The notes beneath the pieces are model-generated. The model saw nothing but the letters and a program-made list of their open reading frames with translations. It ran no database searches and was not told the origin of the DNA. Of a stretch of DNA of 64,000 nucleotides, positions 48,313 to 61,519 are shown one piece after another (position 1 is the first letter of the stretch; each line of letters starts with the position of its first letter). The stretch lies in the NCBI RefSeq assembly GCF_020360975.1, contig NW_025408668.1:4216001-4280000 (forward strand). Reading direction: 5' to 3'. Made by a program: the position numbers and the translations under genes. Origin of the DNA: Hirsutella rhossiliensis. Taxonomy: Eukaryota; Ascomycota; Sordariomycetes; Hypocreales; Ophiocordycipitaceae.

Positions 48313-49310
48313 CAGTTTTATCCGGTTGCGGCGCCACAAGCAACGACATCCGTACACGCCTTTATGCATGGCATGCCTAGCATCATGTGGTGACCTCTGT
48401 TAAACGAGAAGACCTTCCAAGGCGCCCCCCTCACCCACAAAAAAAACGCTGCCCTCTTGCTCATCTCGGGCGGATTATCGAGGGTTGCGGCCGGGATGCA
48501 GAGCAGTCTCTGCCTTAGTGGCAGAGACTGGCCGTGAACAAGGATTGCACGGGACAAACGGGCTGAACGAAGCGCTCGCTAAAGGAAACGCAGCCAACAC
48601 GCATACTGGCTTGGCTTAGAATGTGTCGAGGACACGCGATTCGCCGGTCAGAATGCAAAGTCGCCCGTGCTTGGCCAATTAGCAGGTGGCCTCGGCGCTA
48701 ACTGCTGCGGCGGGTCGCATCGTTTTGTCGCCGGGCATAGGTCAGCCAGGCAAGTGAAACGCACCAAGCCCAGGTTATATCGATCTTATAGCATGTTAAT
48801 CGGTTACTATAACGGAAGAGATAAGAACTCTTCCTCCCCTTTCCTACATCTCTCACTTTTTATGCGAACCACCGCAGCAATCAGAAGCTACGGATTGACC
48901 AGTGAGCCGGTTTTCCAATACTATATATTATTTCATCTATTCTCAGCGGCTCTAAACTCACCATGCCTTCCACTATCGAGAAATGCAAGCATTGCGGGGT
49001 AGCTATATCTAGCACCCAGACCGAATATCCCAGCTGCGGGAAAGCTCCTCATTAGGTATTAGTTTTCACCCTCAATTGTCGGATTTTGAAGGCTTACATT
49101 ATCCCAAGGTTGCAGCTAATTGACATATGGTTCCTTTGGATACGTGGCTTCGCAGTGGATAAATTGGACAATGCTTCGTGGATGGAACTGGGAATCTAAT
49201 GTGTTACTTTCTCTGGGACAGTTTCAATGAGCCTAGATACCCGTTTCCATTAGTAAAGAGACCTTGTGGCCCTATAACATATAACATCAACAAGAGCACC
49301 CTGCCCACAC
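48313..49310. other. Interval with a tiny Cys-rich ORF
   Basis: Apart from the 30-residue ORF at 48963 described separately, no gene is supported. A minus-strand 79-codon frame at 48557-48318 has no motif. Confidence 0.4.
48963..49055 (+). CDS. Possible 30-residue zinc-ribbon-like peptide
   Basis: An ATG in good context (CACCATG) opens MPSTIEKCKHCGVAIS, with CxxC and a later single Cys in YPSCGK, then stops. The spacing resembles half of a zinc ribbon or a truncated transposon-encoded finger. It is too short to be sure that it is translated. Confidence 0.25.
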   Translation: MPSTIEKCKHCGVAISSTQTEYPSCGKAPH

Positions 49311-50054
49311 TCACGTTTTTTTATTCGTCGAGTCGGTGTTGGCGTTCGTCGTAGCCGAGTGACTCGCACTTTCTTTAGAATGTAGAAACTTAAGTAAATC
49401 CAGTGAGTCATCGACTTCACTGTTGATAGCTGATGAAGGTCCAAGTCTAGCGGAGAATGGGTAGTCAAAGCGAGCCGGGAAAAAGCCAGCATACTCCCAA
49501 TCAATTATCGCTTTTATTTTGAGAGTATCCTGGTCGACGATGATATTTTGCTGCGATAGATCGTTGTGACAGAAGACGTATTCGTCGTGACTCGAGGGCC
49601 GTAGATACCAGTGTTCTGTCTCTGCACGTCGCAAAACTCGATATAGAGGAATTATAATTCCTGATGGGCCCCCTAGACTATAGGATTTTAAAGTCTTGAG
49701 TTTCGCTCGTTGGTTCTCAAGCTCCTCGCGCACAATAGCTTTCTATTCTTCTTCAAGTTCGGACATGCTTACACCTTCGATATATTCCGTGATTAGGTAG
49801 TATGCTCCGTCGTCCTCAAAGTGGCAGTATACCGTCGGGACTGGGATATCAGTGTGCTGTTAAATGAACTGTAAAGACTCCGCTTCGTTCTTAAGACGTT
49901 CCTTGCCAAGGCGGGGGATATGAAGACCGCGATACCCGGTGCGAAACTCATTAGGACGCAGACTCCTCTTGATAAAGACGCGCCCGCGTTGATAATATTT
50001 CCTCTCAAACGTCGTAGCAATGCATCCTTCCTCTTGAATCGGTTCCGAGGTCAT
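49311..50054 (-). pseudogene. APH-family phosphotransferase relic with two stops
   Basis: One frame of 248 codons starts MTSEPIQEEGCIATTF and contains the family core: an ERLKNEAESLQFI helix, PTVYCHFEDDGAYYLITEYI, the catalytic HNDLSQQNIIVD and the metal-binding IDWEYAGFFPARFD. It is interrupted by TAA at codon 65 (49862-49860) and TAG at codon 104 (49745-49743). Both replace a likely Gln and would arise from CAA or CAG by C-to-T change. Fungal APH-like proteins are small-molecule or protein kinase-fold enzymes of diverse, mostly unknown substrates. Intact homologues are usually slightly longer at the C-terminus. Confidence 0.75.
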
Positions 50055-50758
50055 CGCAACCGTTTAGAAAAGGTCGTAAAATTGCAAGTAGTAATAGTGG
50101 GTGGTCGCCAAACAGTTGAATCAGAGCTGGGCCTAGTTAGTTTGAGCAGGCACGTAGAACCGCAGTGATCGACGAAGGAACAGACCGATCGCTATGTGTT
50201 CTGGCCAAAGGGAAACGTACTAAATTGCCTCGAGAACTAGAAATGGAGCGAGTCTATCAAGTATGCATTGATAAATAGGTAATTCAAGTCTCGCGGATGC
50301 TGGGCAGACCGAAAGATCAGAAAGGTAAGCAAGTCTTGGCAAATTCCGTTTGGGTGGGTTCTTACGTCTTCGACTCTTCGTCACCCCTGTTCTGCCACGG
50401 CAGACCGCCTGCGGTTCGAGTCAAATTACGCGAAGCATGTATGTCACTGGCTTATCCAATCACAAACTCGTCCATCAATACATGACGCACTCAGACTAGG
50501 TACACGTGACAAGGGGTAGGTGAACGACTGATTTATCAGGGAATAACATTTAAGTCAGCTCACCTACGTAGGGGCACACCCACTTAAGGGCACGTCTCAC
50601 ACAACCAAGACAGCATATTCTAATGAGTATTACTATGAGTACTGCTATTTACACAATAGCATATTGCTGTTTGCACACTTACCCCATTTTTAAGATACGT
50701 GCTAACGCCAGCCTGCCCCGCCTATTTATGCCGCGCGCGCCTGGCAAGTACCGCCCAA
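50055..50758. other. Interval upstream of the APH relic
   Basis: No gene is supported. A GGTTCGAGTC box at about 50412 resembles a tRNA T-arm, but no acceptor or anticodon stem could be paired with it. Confidence 0.4.
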
Positions 50759-51085
50759 ATGCCCGCGCCCGCGCACACAACGCACTTTTGGTCACATAAC
50801 CCCGACTCAACGATCCCTCCAACGCCTGACGAAGCCGGCGGCGCGCCCCTCCTGCCGCGTCCTCCTCTTAATCCACTTCCCCTTATATTTCCTCAGGCTA
50901 ACGATCCTTATTATAACGCTGCGAGAGACCGCGGGCTGCGGCTAAGTTTATCGATTGCGGCGTTAGTAATAGCTTTAAATTTAGTATATGTGTTTTCTCG
51001 CGAAGAGAGATGCGAGAAGTGCATGAAAATGCACGAAGGTAAAATTAGAAGTAAGGGGTCGGATAGGCAGGGCAGAGAGATTTGA
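50759..51085 (+). CDS. Small single-pass membrane protein, unknown function
   Basis: The 108-residue frame starts MPAPAHTTHFWSHNPDSTIP. It has a Pro-rich N-terminal half, one hydrophobic segment (LSLSIAALVIALNLVYVF, about residues 64-81) and a basic tail with CEKCMKMHEGK. Its third-position GC is high, although everything downstream is RIP-degraded, so the frame may be under selection. An in-frame upstream region back to 50699 is open but has no ATG. I do not recognise a family. Confidence 0.45.
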   Translation: MPAPAHTTHFWSHNPDSTIPPTPDEAGGAPLLPRPPLNPLPLIFPQANDPYYNAARDRGLRLSLSIAALVIALNLVYVFSREERCEKCMKMHEGKIRSKGSDRQGREI

Positions 51086-54000
51086 TTTTTACGGGAGCAG
51101 CAATTGCGGTAGGGGAGTAATTATTATATTGCCTTAATTATCCTTCTTTCCTCTATCTAACGCCCCTCTTTATACCTATCTAGTATCTTAATTAATAAAG
51201 AAGATCCTACTTAAAGAAGCTACTAATGTCCTTTTAACTACCGAGCTTTTTGCTGGTTTTTTCCCCTCCTTTCTAGCTATTGCCGGCATATCCGTCTTAT
51301 CTCTCGCTACCTCTATAGGAAGCTATCGCTACTTCTGCTTCCCCTCTTGCCCCTACCCTCCTCTCTATACCTCCTTTTAGCTCCTTCCTTAAAACCTATT
51401 TTTAGCTTCCTAGGTCCCTCGTGCTAAGGGATATCTCCGAGAACTGCGAATTAGGCCACGCGATACACCCCCTTAGCTATAGCCTGCCCTTATAGAAAGG
51501 GTAAAGCTACCTAGGCCGGTAAGCGTATAGAGGAGGTCTTAGTCATACTTATCCCCTACTTAAGAAATCCGGGTTTTAGCCTAGGCTCTTTTAGACCTAC
51601 TTTAGGAAAAGGGGCCTTGGGGATATTAAGTCCTATAAGAAAGGGGCTTCTCTGGATAAGTCCTTAAAGGGGGCCTTTAAGAAGAATAAGTCCTAATTAA
51701 GCTAGGGGCCCTCCTTTAGGATAAGTCCTAATTCCTCTCTTTGGCTATAGACGTCTCCTTCCTCCTACGTGCTATTAGCTCCTCTCGTAGATTCTTAAGG
51801 CGGGCTTCTAAGGACAGCTTCTCTTAAACGTCTTCTAGCCTAATTTACTATAAAAAGATAGCTAGCTTCTGCTTTAGTAGGGGCTTCGTAAGACCGTCGG
51901 CTTTTATCGATGCCGTTAGAACCTAACGGACGGAAATAAGTCCCCTTTAGACCTCTTAACGTAACTAATACTAATAAATATCGATATACTATAGCCGGGT
52001 CAATAACTTACTATTTTCCGTAAGAATTCGTATAGTCTACGTGTTATTGCATTATATAGCTAATAGGGTCGGAATTTATAGTTATAGAGATATTAGCAGC
52101 CGGCTAAGGAAAATCGCTTCTTTTAACGCTTCTAAGAGAGCTAGTAGCTCTGCCTCCGTACTAGAAGTCGTAACGGTAGCTTACTTCGAAGCTCTCTAAG
52201 CAATAGTTCCTCTAAAAAGGGATATAATATACCCTAGTAAGCTCTTTCTATCTAAGGAATTGTCCGTAAAGGACGAATCGCTCGAATAAAGGAAGATTTT
52301 AGTAGCTTGTTTCCTTCCCTGCCCTCCTAGGCGCAGACTATATAATCTCGTTAAATAGAGATAAAGGATAGCTCTATCTGCTGCTTCTTAATGCCTAGGG
52401 CTAGGATTCTAGTTATGCCTAGCTAGCCGGAGACCGTAAAGAGATATCCGGTCTAGTAGAAATAGCTAAAAAAGCAGGAGCCTACCTTCTATTAATATTA
52501 GTGTTTCTCTTGCTCCCTAGCTTAAAGGACGGATTAGGTAAAAGCTCTTTATCTAATATAGGCGTAGAGGGAAGCTTCTTATTAAGGGAATTAAGGAGGA
52601 ATTTATAAGCGACCTTATCGATATAGGCGTCTTAGGTAAGCTAGATAGTCCGTTAGGACCTATTCCGAAGGATTCGTATCCCTAGGAACCACTTTAGCTC
52701 CCCTAGCCTAGTTATCTTATACCTTTATTATAGGCTTCGTATAGCCTCCCTAGCAGCAGCCTCTTCCTCTTTTAGGTAGGCCTAGATAATATCGTCGACG
52801 TAGAAGAAGACCGTAAGTTTACCCTTCTATATTATATATAGTTCCTAAGGGACTTTCGTAAAGCCTAGGGCTTTAAGGGAACCTATTAAATGCTATTGCT
52901 AAAGAAGGGGTAATCTTCGTAGTCCGTATAGAGCTTTCCTAAGCCGTAGAACCTTTCCTAGTTATTAGAAACTAGGAGGAAGTTATATATAGATAACTTC
53001 TTCTTCCTCGAGTAGGCAGTTAATAAAGGCGTTAACTATATCTATCTAATCGAGTTCGAGGTCGAATTCTACTACTATAGCTATAAGGGTCCGAAAAGAC
53101 ATCCCTGCTAGGGTGGTTGCCTAGTAGGTAGATCCCCTTTTTCCTATTAATTCCCGTAGATAACTAGCCGGGCTTTATACTTTTAAAGGAAGCTATATTT
53201 ATTAGTCTTATAGATAAAGACCTACTTATAGCTAAGGACCTATTTTCCTCTTGCCTTTTCCTTAAGGACCTCTTTAAAAGACCCTATCTCTTTGTATAAG
53301 GCTAGGTAGTCTTTCTAGGCCTAGAAAAACTAGTCTCTAAAGGGGTGTTTTTCTAGCTACTTCTAGTTTGCTAGTAGGTCCGGGAGGTCTCTTTTATATA
53401 CCTTCCTTACTAATAGCTATAGCTTAAAGAGCCGGCCTACTATAAACGCTCCGTAGGAACCGTCTTTTATTAGCGTTAGGTAGAAGTCGGAAAAATGATC
53501 GAAATAGGGGAAAGGTTAGTCTTCTTTTATATCGGGCCCTATACCTTCCTTTACTTCTTAAAGCAGGGATAAAAAGGCAGCCGGGTAATCCTTCGAGAGA
53601 GGTGCCTTTCCTACCCCCTTAGGGGTCGAGACGGGAAGACTAACTAAAAAAGCTGCTTCTAGATCTTCTTCTTATTCCGTAAGAGGAGGCGTAGGGAGGT
53701 AGGCGTATTCTAGCTCTACCGCTTTCCTATAGTCTCCTTCTTCGTCTAGATTATCTAATCTAGTAGCTTCCTCTTCGAAGTCGGCGTTATCCTCGACTAC
53801 TTCGACGTTGGTTTCTTCTTCCGTTTCTTCGTCTAGGACCTCTTCTTAAGACTATTAGGAAGGGGGGATTTAAATCTTCTAAATTAGCTAACGTTAAGAG
53901 AGTAAGAGGGGCTATCAATCCCTTTTTCCGTCGAAGAAGCTAGATTCGTCGAAAATTATATCCCTAGTCGAAATAACCTTCTATAGAAGAGGAATCTAGA

Positions 54001-54880
54001 TCTAGAAGATATCTATAGAATTATAACTAACGAGGTAACTAATAAAGGCTCTCGGATTAAGCTTTCTTTTCTTCTTCCTTTTTAGCTATATATCGGCAGT
54101 TATTACGTATGCCTTATAGCCGTAGGTACGAAGGTAGGCTAGCGAGGCCCTCTTCTTCTTAAAGAGCTTAAGAGGGGATTTCTAGTCTATTCCTTAGGTA
54201 GTCCCTCTAGGGTCCGGTTCCGAAGGTAATAGGCGGTCTTAACGACTTCCCTAAAACCCCTCCGTTCTAGGCCTAGGTATTCGGTGCTAACGGGAGGGGT
54301 AAAATGCCCCTTTTTCGAAGCTAATTTAAGATATCCTTCGTAAATAGCTCTCTATTAGACTATATCTTCTTTACCTCGTAGCTAAAGTAGGATTTTATCT
54401 AGTTAACGAAGTCCCGGAGGGTAGACTAGTTATGCTTACTTAGGTAGGTCCGTAAGAAATAGGGGAAAACTATCCCTAAAAAGGCGTCTATAAAAAACAT
54501 TACCCTAATAAAGCTTTCCTAATCCCTAGAGACGTCGGTCTAGTCGACCTAAATTTCCTTATATAGCTGGTCCGGCCGTATTAGGGTCCGTCTAGAAATT
54601 CGTCTCTTAGTCTTCCCTTAGCCGTAGTATTCGTATTCGACGGTCTTTAGGCCCCTTATTCGTACGCCCTATTATTAGCCTAGCTTATATAAAGCTAGGG
54701 GGCCCGGGTAACTAAGTCGTGCGTGCTAAAGAAGACTTCCTAAGGATAGGTCGGAATTCGAGAATAAATTAACCGAATTTCTCCTCGATAAGCCTAATAG
54801 TCTAATTCTTCTAGACTAGCCTCGTAGGCTTAGACGTCGTATCCTAGAAGATTCCTTCCTCTCTATAAGGAACGGTGTTC
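51086..54880 (-). mobile_element. Heavily RIPped Copia element, minus orientation
   Basis: The region is TA-rich, with stops in all frames. On the minus strand RNase H ending in ADGLTKPL is seen near 51870-51910, and reverse transcriptase with FFYVDDII near 52790-52820. Integrase-like sequence would lie at about 54000-54700. No gag remains at the right end, where the opposite-oriented copy begins. The pattern is a Copia copy destroyed by C-to-T changes. Confidence 0.7.
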
Positions 54881-57800
54881 CTATTATAAATAAAGCAACT
54901 ATAATATACTCTCCCGATTATATAAGCCAATAAGTAGTATATTAATTATAGACAAAATCTTATCCTATAGAGCAAGAATCGCTCGTTATTTTACATGTTA
55001 TTATGCATTAAACGGGTTGCCGGTTATCGTATAATCGGGAATCGAAGGAACAGAGCTAGCTTAGAATACTAGCTAAGACCTCTTAAGAACACCGCACGAC
55101 TAACCTCCTTTAAACACGAATATTAGTAGAACCAAGACACTTCTAGATTTACTCGAGGTATCACGGAATTCCTAGTCTTGGGCTATCACGGCCTAAATCT
55201 GGTCCCGAAAGGTTCTTCCGTTTAGCTACAATTATCTATATAAGACAGCATGTCCGCTAGTAGATAGATAGAGAATTATTAACTTTAATACCTCTTCTAT
55301 ATACTAATATACTACTAATAAATTCCGTTAAAAATCCTACCTTATACTCCTTCTTCCCCTCTATTACGTAGTCTTACGTAACTCCTTAATTTCCTAAAAT
55401 TCCGCTTTTACTTATATACCTTTAGAGGTTATAAGCCCGTCTTACTCCTTTTAAGCTAGGAAATTAACTACTTATACCTTTGAAATTCCTCGTCGAAATA
55501 TTCAATTAAAATTCCTTTCGAAATTCCCCCTAACTTCTTTTACCTTCCTACGCTCTTAAACTCCCGTCTAGACTTCTCGATCCCTACGAACGAAATAATA
55601 CCGAATTTATATAAAATAGGTAGATAGAAAGAATAAATTTACTAGACTTAAGGGAAATTTAAATTATACCTTATAGACTATAAGGATAGAAGCTATCCTT
55701 ATAAAAGAAAAGCTTATTACTGCTCTAGAGCAAGCAAATTATATATAGACTACGGAGGCTTTATCTATAATATTCCTTTAAGTTAAAGATAGTCCCTTAA
55801 TATAAATTTAGCATCTAAAAAATGCTAAAGAAGCGTAGGATGAGCTTAAAAAGCTATATAATCCGTCGAACTTTTCGTCGAATTATCTACTTATTAAGCA
55901 GCTCTTTAATCTTAGTCCCTCGGACTCTGATTTAGAGAAATACCTTTATAAGGTAAAGGAAATCTATGAGGATTTAAAATCCCGTAATATAGAAATTCTA
56001 GAAGTTATTCTTATAGCATGGATTCTTAATTGCCTTAATAAGGAATTTAGAAGCTATATTATAAATATTACGCAGAGCCTTAGGCATAATTCTATAGCGT
56101 TTACCCTCGAAACCCTTATAGCTAGTCTTTTAGACGAAGCTAGAAGAATGGAGGATATAGATAAATCTTCGGAGAAAACCTTCCTAATACGAAGGAAGCC
56201 TTAGAAATCCCATAGAAATTCTACGGATACTCCTTATTATAAGGAATGCAAAAAACCAAGGCATTTTATAGTAAATTACTATAAATTATACCCGAATAAG
56301 GCTCCCGCTTATTAGGTATTAAATAAAGGAAAAAGGGACGATAGGACTCGAATTTCTAAGAAAAGAAAATCTTCTTCTTCTTCTTCTTCTTCTAATAAGA
56401 AATCCCCTTCTAGTAGCATTTCTACTACTAATAAAAGAAGGAAGGCTCGAATTACCGAGCTAGAGTCCGATTCGGAAGATAGTAATAAGGTCTTAAATAT
56501 AGCTTCGTAAGAAAATATAGACCTAGATATCGACCTTATAGACCTTCTAGGGCTCCGACCTATGCAAACGTCTAAGGATTTAGAGGTAATTTTAACCTCT
56601 ATAAATACCCTTATAGTAGAAGCTAATAAAGACTCTCTTTAGGACCTTTAAAAGCCTCGATTCCTAGAATAAACCGAATTAGGAGTAAATATACTATCCT
56701 AATCTTATTTTAATAATACCTATGCCTTAATAGGAGGAAATAAAGTCCTTTTATTAGATAATAAGGCTAAGGTCCTTACTAAAGGATTTCTTAGAAATAA
56801 ATGATATTATATTCTTATAGAACCTTTATTAGAGAGCTAATCGATCCTTATTACGTCTTTAAAAGTAAAGGATATAGATTTTTATACTTAGCACTTACGC
56901 TTAGGGCATATAAATAGTAGGGCTATTTTAGAAATATTAAAAAGATATAATAAGGATATAAAAATGCCTCTAGAAGAGGAAAATAAAATAAGGCAATGCG
57001 AAATATATATTAGAGCTAAAGCAACGAATAAGGTTAATAAATAACCTTCGTATAAGTCTTATTCTTATTTAGAAAAAATAGTATTAGATATTTAGGGGCT
57101 AATTAAAGTGCCTACTTATAATAAATATTACTATTATATTTCTTTCCTAGACGTAGGAACCCGATATCTAGAAATATACCTTCTTTGAAAAAAGGAAGAA
57201 GCTCTAGATAGGTTCCTAGAATTTAAAAATAGGGTAGAAAATAACCCTAAAAATACTAGGATTAGAGAAGCATTTTCTAATAATGCTAAAGAATTTATAT
57301 ATAAAATAAAGCTCTATTACGAAAAAGAAGGAATTACCTTTAATTCTAGTCCTCCTAGGACGCTAGAATCTAACGGTAGAATAAAAAGAATAAATCGTAC
57401 TATATTAAAAAAAGTACGAGCTCTTTTATTTACTGCTAGGCTTCCTAAATATCTATAGGGAGAAGCTGTTTTAACAGCTACCTATTTATATAATAGATCA
57501 CCGCATTCTACGATAGGATTTAAAGTCCTATAGAAAAGAGGATAATATAATACTACCCTTCGAGACCTTAAATAAAATTAAGACCTTCGGAAGCCTTATA
57601 TATTATAAGAATAAAGACCACAAAGATAAGCTAGATAATAGAGCTTTTAAGGGAATAATAGTAGGCTATTTAGAAAATGCATATAAAATCTAGGATTTTC
57701 TAAGAGAAAGATTACTATCTCTAGAGATATTACTATACTAGAAAATAAATTTATAAAAATCTAGAAATCTCTAGTAGTAATAATACCTTTGATTTTAATT

Positions 57801-59065
57801 CTATTCGAATAAAGATAAGCTAGAAAGCTATATCCCTATAGAGGAAGCTACTAAAGAACCTAGAGATAAAAGTCCCTCCCTCTATAAAGAAGAGTCTCTA
57901 AATAACGATCCTATTCCTACTACTAGTAAAATAGTAGTAGAATTACCTAAGAAGCTAGAAGGGTTCGATTCTAACTATATCGAATACCTAACGTTAATTT
58001 ATTTCTAAACTACGATTTTATAGAGTTAATTCTAGCTAGTATAGAAAATCAGGATCTAAAATTCTAAAGACCTATAAATAGGCAATAAATAGCCCTAAAA
58101 TAGCATTTTAGAAAGATACTATAATTAAGGAAATTATCTAGCTAATTAAATATAAAACTTAGGAATTTTCCTACCTCCCTAGGGATAGGGAGGCTATATA
58201 AGGCCGCTAGGTCTATACTATTAAGAAGGATAGTTAAAATAATATAATAAAATATAAAGCCCGTTTCGTAATATAGGGATTTAAGTAGATCTATAGCTTA
58301 GATTTCCTAGATACCTTCTCGACTACGGCTAGACCGAATCTATTAGAATTCTACTTATTTTAGCTATTATCTACGATTCAAGCTTTATAAATAGATATAA
58401 TAAATGCCTTCGTATATACCGATATAGATAGCGAAGTATATATCGATCTTCCTATAGGCTACGAAGAATATACTCTTAAAGAATATTATTTAAAACATAG
58501 ATTAGCTTATAGAGCTAAAGGAATTAAATTAACTAAATTCCTAGACCTATATAAAACCGGTCAAATTAAAGTAAAGCTAAAGAAAGCATTATATAGCCTA
58601 AAACAAAGTCCTAAGCTCTAGTATAATTATTTAAAAATTATACTAAATAATCTCAGTTTCTTCCTCTTTTAATAGACGAAGGAGTATTTATAAATAAGGA
58701 CTATAGTATAGCCTTAGCAATTTACATCGACGACTTTCTTATAGTAGGGCCCTCTAAATCTATAATAGAAGAAAGATTATTTAAAGAATTATCTAAATTC
58801 CTAGATTTTACTATCTTAGGAGATATAAAAGACTTCTTAGGTCTAAATATTATAATAAACCGAGAAAATAAAGAGCTATATATATCCTAAGAAAATTATA
58901 CCTTAAATAAATTAAAGGAATTTAATAAAGAAGGTTTAGGAACTTCGAATTTACCCGCTATAGTAGGCTTTAAGCTTATAAAAGCAAAGGAATTACCTTC
59001 TAAGGAAGATATATTATAATTTTAGAAAGAAATAGGATCTCTGTAGGAATGTATCTATCTAGTGG
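54881..59065 (+). mobile_element. Heavily RIPped Copia element, plus orientation, split by a later insertion
   Basis: From about 55690 the plus strand reads a gag (EIYEDLKSRNIEI, LDEARRMED, then a degraded zinc knuckle ECKKPRHF near 56250). Integrase follows (about 56880-57600; HLRLGHINSRAILEI, RSPHSTIGFK). Reverse transcriptase with IYIDDFLIVG is near 58720. Stops, mostly TAA and TAG, interrupt every block. The frame stops at 59065 where Copia-2 begins, in the segment after the RT core (KEIGSL...ECIYL). The left boundary is approximate. Confidence 0.75.
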
Positions 59066-59243
59066 TGTGACCAACCATGGTTGGCACGTGACCCGTACGG
59101 TCACGTGTGCGGCTGAGGGCAGCGTGCCCCCTTTCTCCACGCTGGCCTCTGCCTCCTTAGATAGAGAATCAAGACGAATACAACATCACAGGCTAACCCT
59201 AGTACCGTCTCATTGCAGCAGCTGCCGCAGGTGCCTACCCACA
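59066..59243 (+). repeat. 5' LTR of Copia-2
   Basis: A 178-bp block from TGTGACC to CCCACA is followed by CTGATCAGTG, identical to the bases that follow the 5' LTR of Copia-1. The right LTR is outside the window, so the start was set from the break in the surrounding RIPped sequence and the TG..CA ends. Confidence 0.7.
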
Positions 59244-59687
59244 CTGATCAGTGACCGGCCCACGCCCGTCACAGACAGCTAAGTAGAAGAGACAAATTCC
59301 TCAACCTTCGAAGGTGCTATAGTCCGCGTCACTTTACTGTGGCCCTGGTAGCGCTCAGAAGAAGGTTATTTGTGCTAAGAACAAGGAATCTCCCGCTGGT
59401 TTGCCCAGCCGCGCGAGAGTCCTTCCAACTGTTGATTACGATCGCCCGCTAGTTTGCCTAGCCGTGAGCACCGGAATCGACAGGCGACCACATCGCAAAC
59501 AACTAGTAAGAACGTTCGACCCTTGACGTTAAGTAGCAAGATCCCCGTCAGTTCAGTCTGGCCGCGAACGACCTACTTAGTACGCGACGCTCGACCTCCT
59601 ATTAGCGACAACTCGTATACGAAGAGACCAATACGAACCCCACATCGTCTCATTCATTTGATCACGATAGCCCCGACCGCCCGAGCT

Positions 59688-61260
59688 ATGTCCCCAGAAG
59701 CCCAGCTCGAAGAAATATGCGACCAGATGCAGGCACTAGACATCCAAGCATCCGCATTCCGACAAATTAATATCGACCTTTGGGACAACGATATCACACA
59801 CGACGAAAAGGACAAGATCGCAGTAACGACATATGTGGCAAAGTTCATATTCATCGTTCAATCTGGCAGTGATCAGGATACGACCTCCTTGGTTACTTCC
59901 AACAGCATTTTGAAGAATGGACCGAAGACACATGGGACCGCGCCCGAATGAATACAAGAGCCCTCAGAAACTACTAAGGAAAGAGGTATCTACACAGGTT
60001 CACAAGGGAAATGCAACACAATTTCTCATATTACAAACTATCGAGAACCCACAAACCTGGCCAGAGCAGGAGTTTACGGAGATGGTGTTTGATGAGAGGA
60101 CTGCTGCCTTCAGGAGGCAGACAGCATTACTAGGATCAAATGCTTCCACTAATCCCCATCCGTCTCAACCTCCTTCACCATCAGTTACGCCCTTAGCAGC
60201 ACCTCATCAAGGTCTTAACGACCACAACCTATTAAGACCCTAACAGGCCCTCCTAACGCTCCTGCTCCGACTATCCAGATAAACCTGCTCCGACCTCTCT
60301 TACTATTCATCCGACTTCCTACCGCTTCCAGAACCCGATCTCGTCAACCCGTCACCAACCCCATCCCGAACACTTATCCGGCCCTGCAACCTTTGGAGAA
60401 TACATGAAACTCCCCGGATAACATCCCGAACGCTATCGTCGATAGCGACATCCAACAAGTTTATGAAGACCTGGAACAAAGATCGGAACTACAGGAGAGC
60501 CGTACGATCTCCTTGATGATAAGCTCCGCCTCTTCTTAAGCAACTGCTCTCATATCCAAGTGAAACCGTCACAATTTCACGCACTCTTTCCCGGATCCTG
60601 ATGGAAGAGCCCAAGATTCTATCTTGATAAGATCACATGGGCTACGACGTTCCGACAAGCGTATGATATCTTCAAACAACACTTTGACACGAAGTCAACC
60701 ATGTCCACTACCATACTGACTGGACAACAATAACCTTTAACTCCATCCGTGCCCAAGATGCTTCGAAGACCCCACGAAGTGCTTCAAATCCTCTTTGATA
60801 AGCTTCAGCTCTGCCAACGAGCCCTTGGCAGAGTACGCAGGAGACCTCCAACTGCGTACAACGCTTATGAAAGCATGCCGTGGAGTACCCGAACTCCAAT
60901 ACGCTCTTTTCAAACCCGCCGATAACGTCGAGCACCTTCTTGCAGATCTTCGTGCATCCGTTGAAACCCATCTTGCCCTCATAACAACTTCTCAATTTCC
61001 CTTGACTTTGCTGGATCATTTGATCATAACGATCCACACCATCAGTACTACCTCGACCGTCGATACAATAACAACCGCTCTCGAGGTAGATACGGATATT
61101 CAGGTCAACGACCCAGCCGCGGATACAGACAAAGCTACAACCGTGAAACTACCGGCCTCAAAGCCGTAGTAACTACAATCATAGCTACAGTAACCGAAAC
61201 TGGACGAAGAAGTGTTTTGTTTGTGGACAAGAAGGCTGTTGGTCAACTAAACACTCTACG
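59688..61260 (+). pseudogene. Copia-2 gag
   Basis: The frame begins MSPEAQLEEICDQMQALDIQ. It is followed in other frames by capsid-like sequence (LAEYAGDLQLRTTLMKACRG) and a zinc knuckle CFVCGQEGCWSTKH at about 61213-61254. At least three frame changes occur. Confidence 0.7.
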
Positions 61261-61519
61261 GATGAACGGCAAAGGCCAGGACCAACATATCACTCAATGT
61301 CACTTCATAGGTGTACAACTCACGGACATCGGAGGCTATATTCTAGACTACGAAGGTCATGAGATGAGCAGCTTTGATGACACTGAAGATACATGGGAAG
61401 AACATGACAATAGCACCAACGATCACCCGGAACAATGGCAAGCAAGCCAAATGCTCTGTCAACAGGCATTCAATCATTTGATCACAGGAGAAGACGTCTA
61501 TCAGACGGATCAAACCGTT

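Noticed and set aside
50395..50425. tRNA-like B-box (GGTTCGAGTC)
   Set aside because: No acceptor stem, anticodon arm or A-box could be paired with it.
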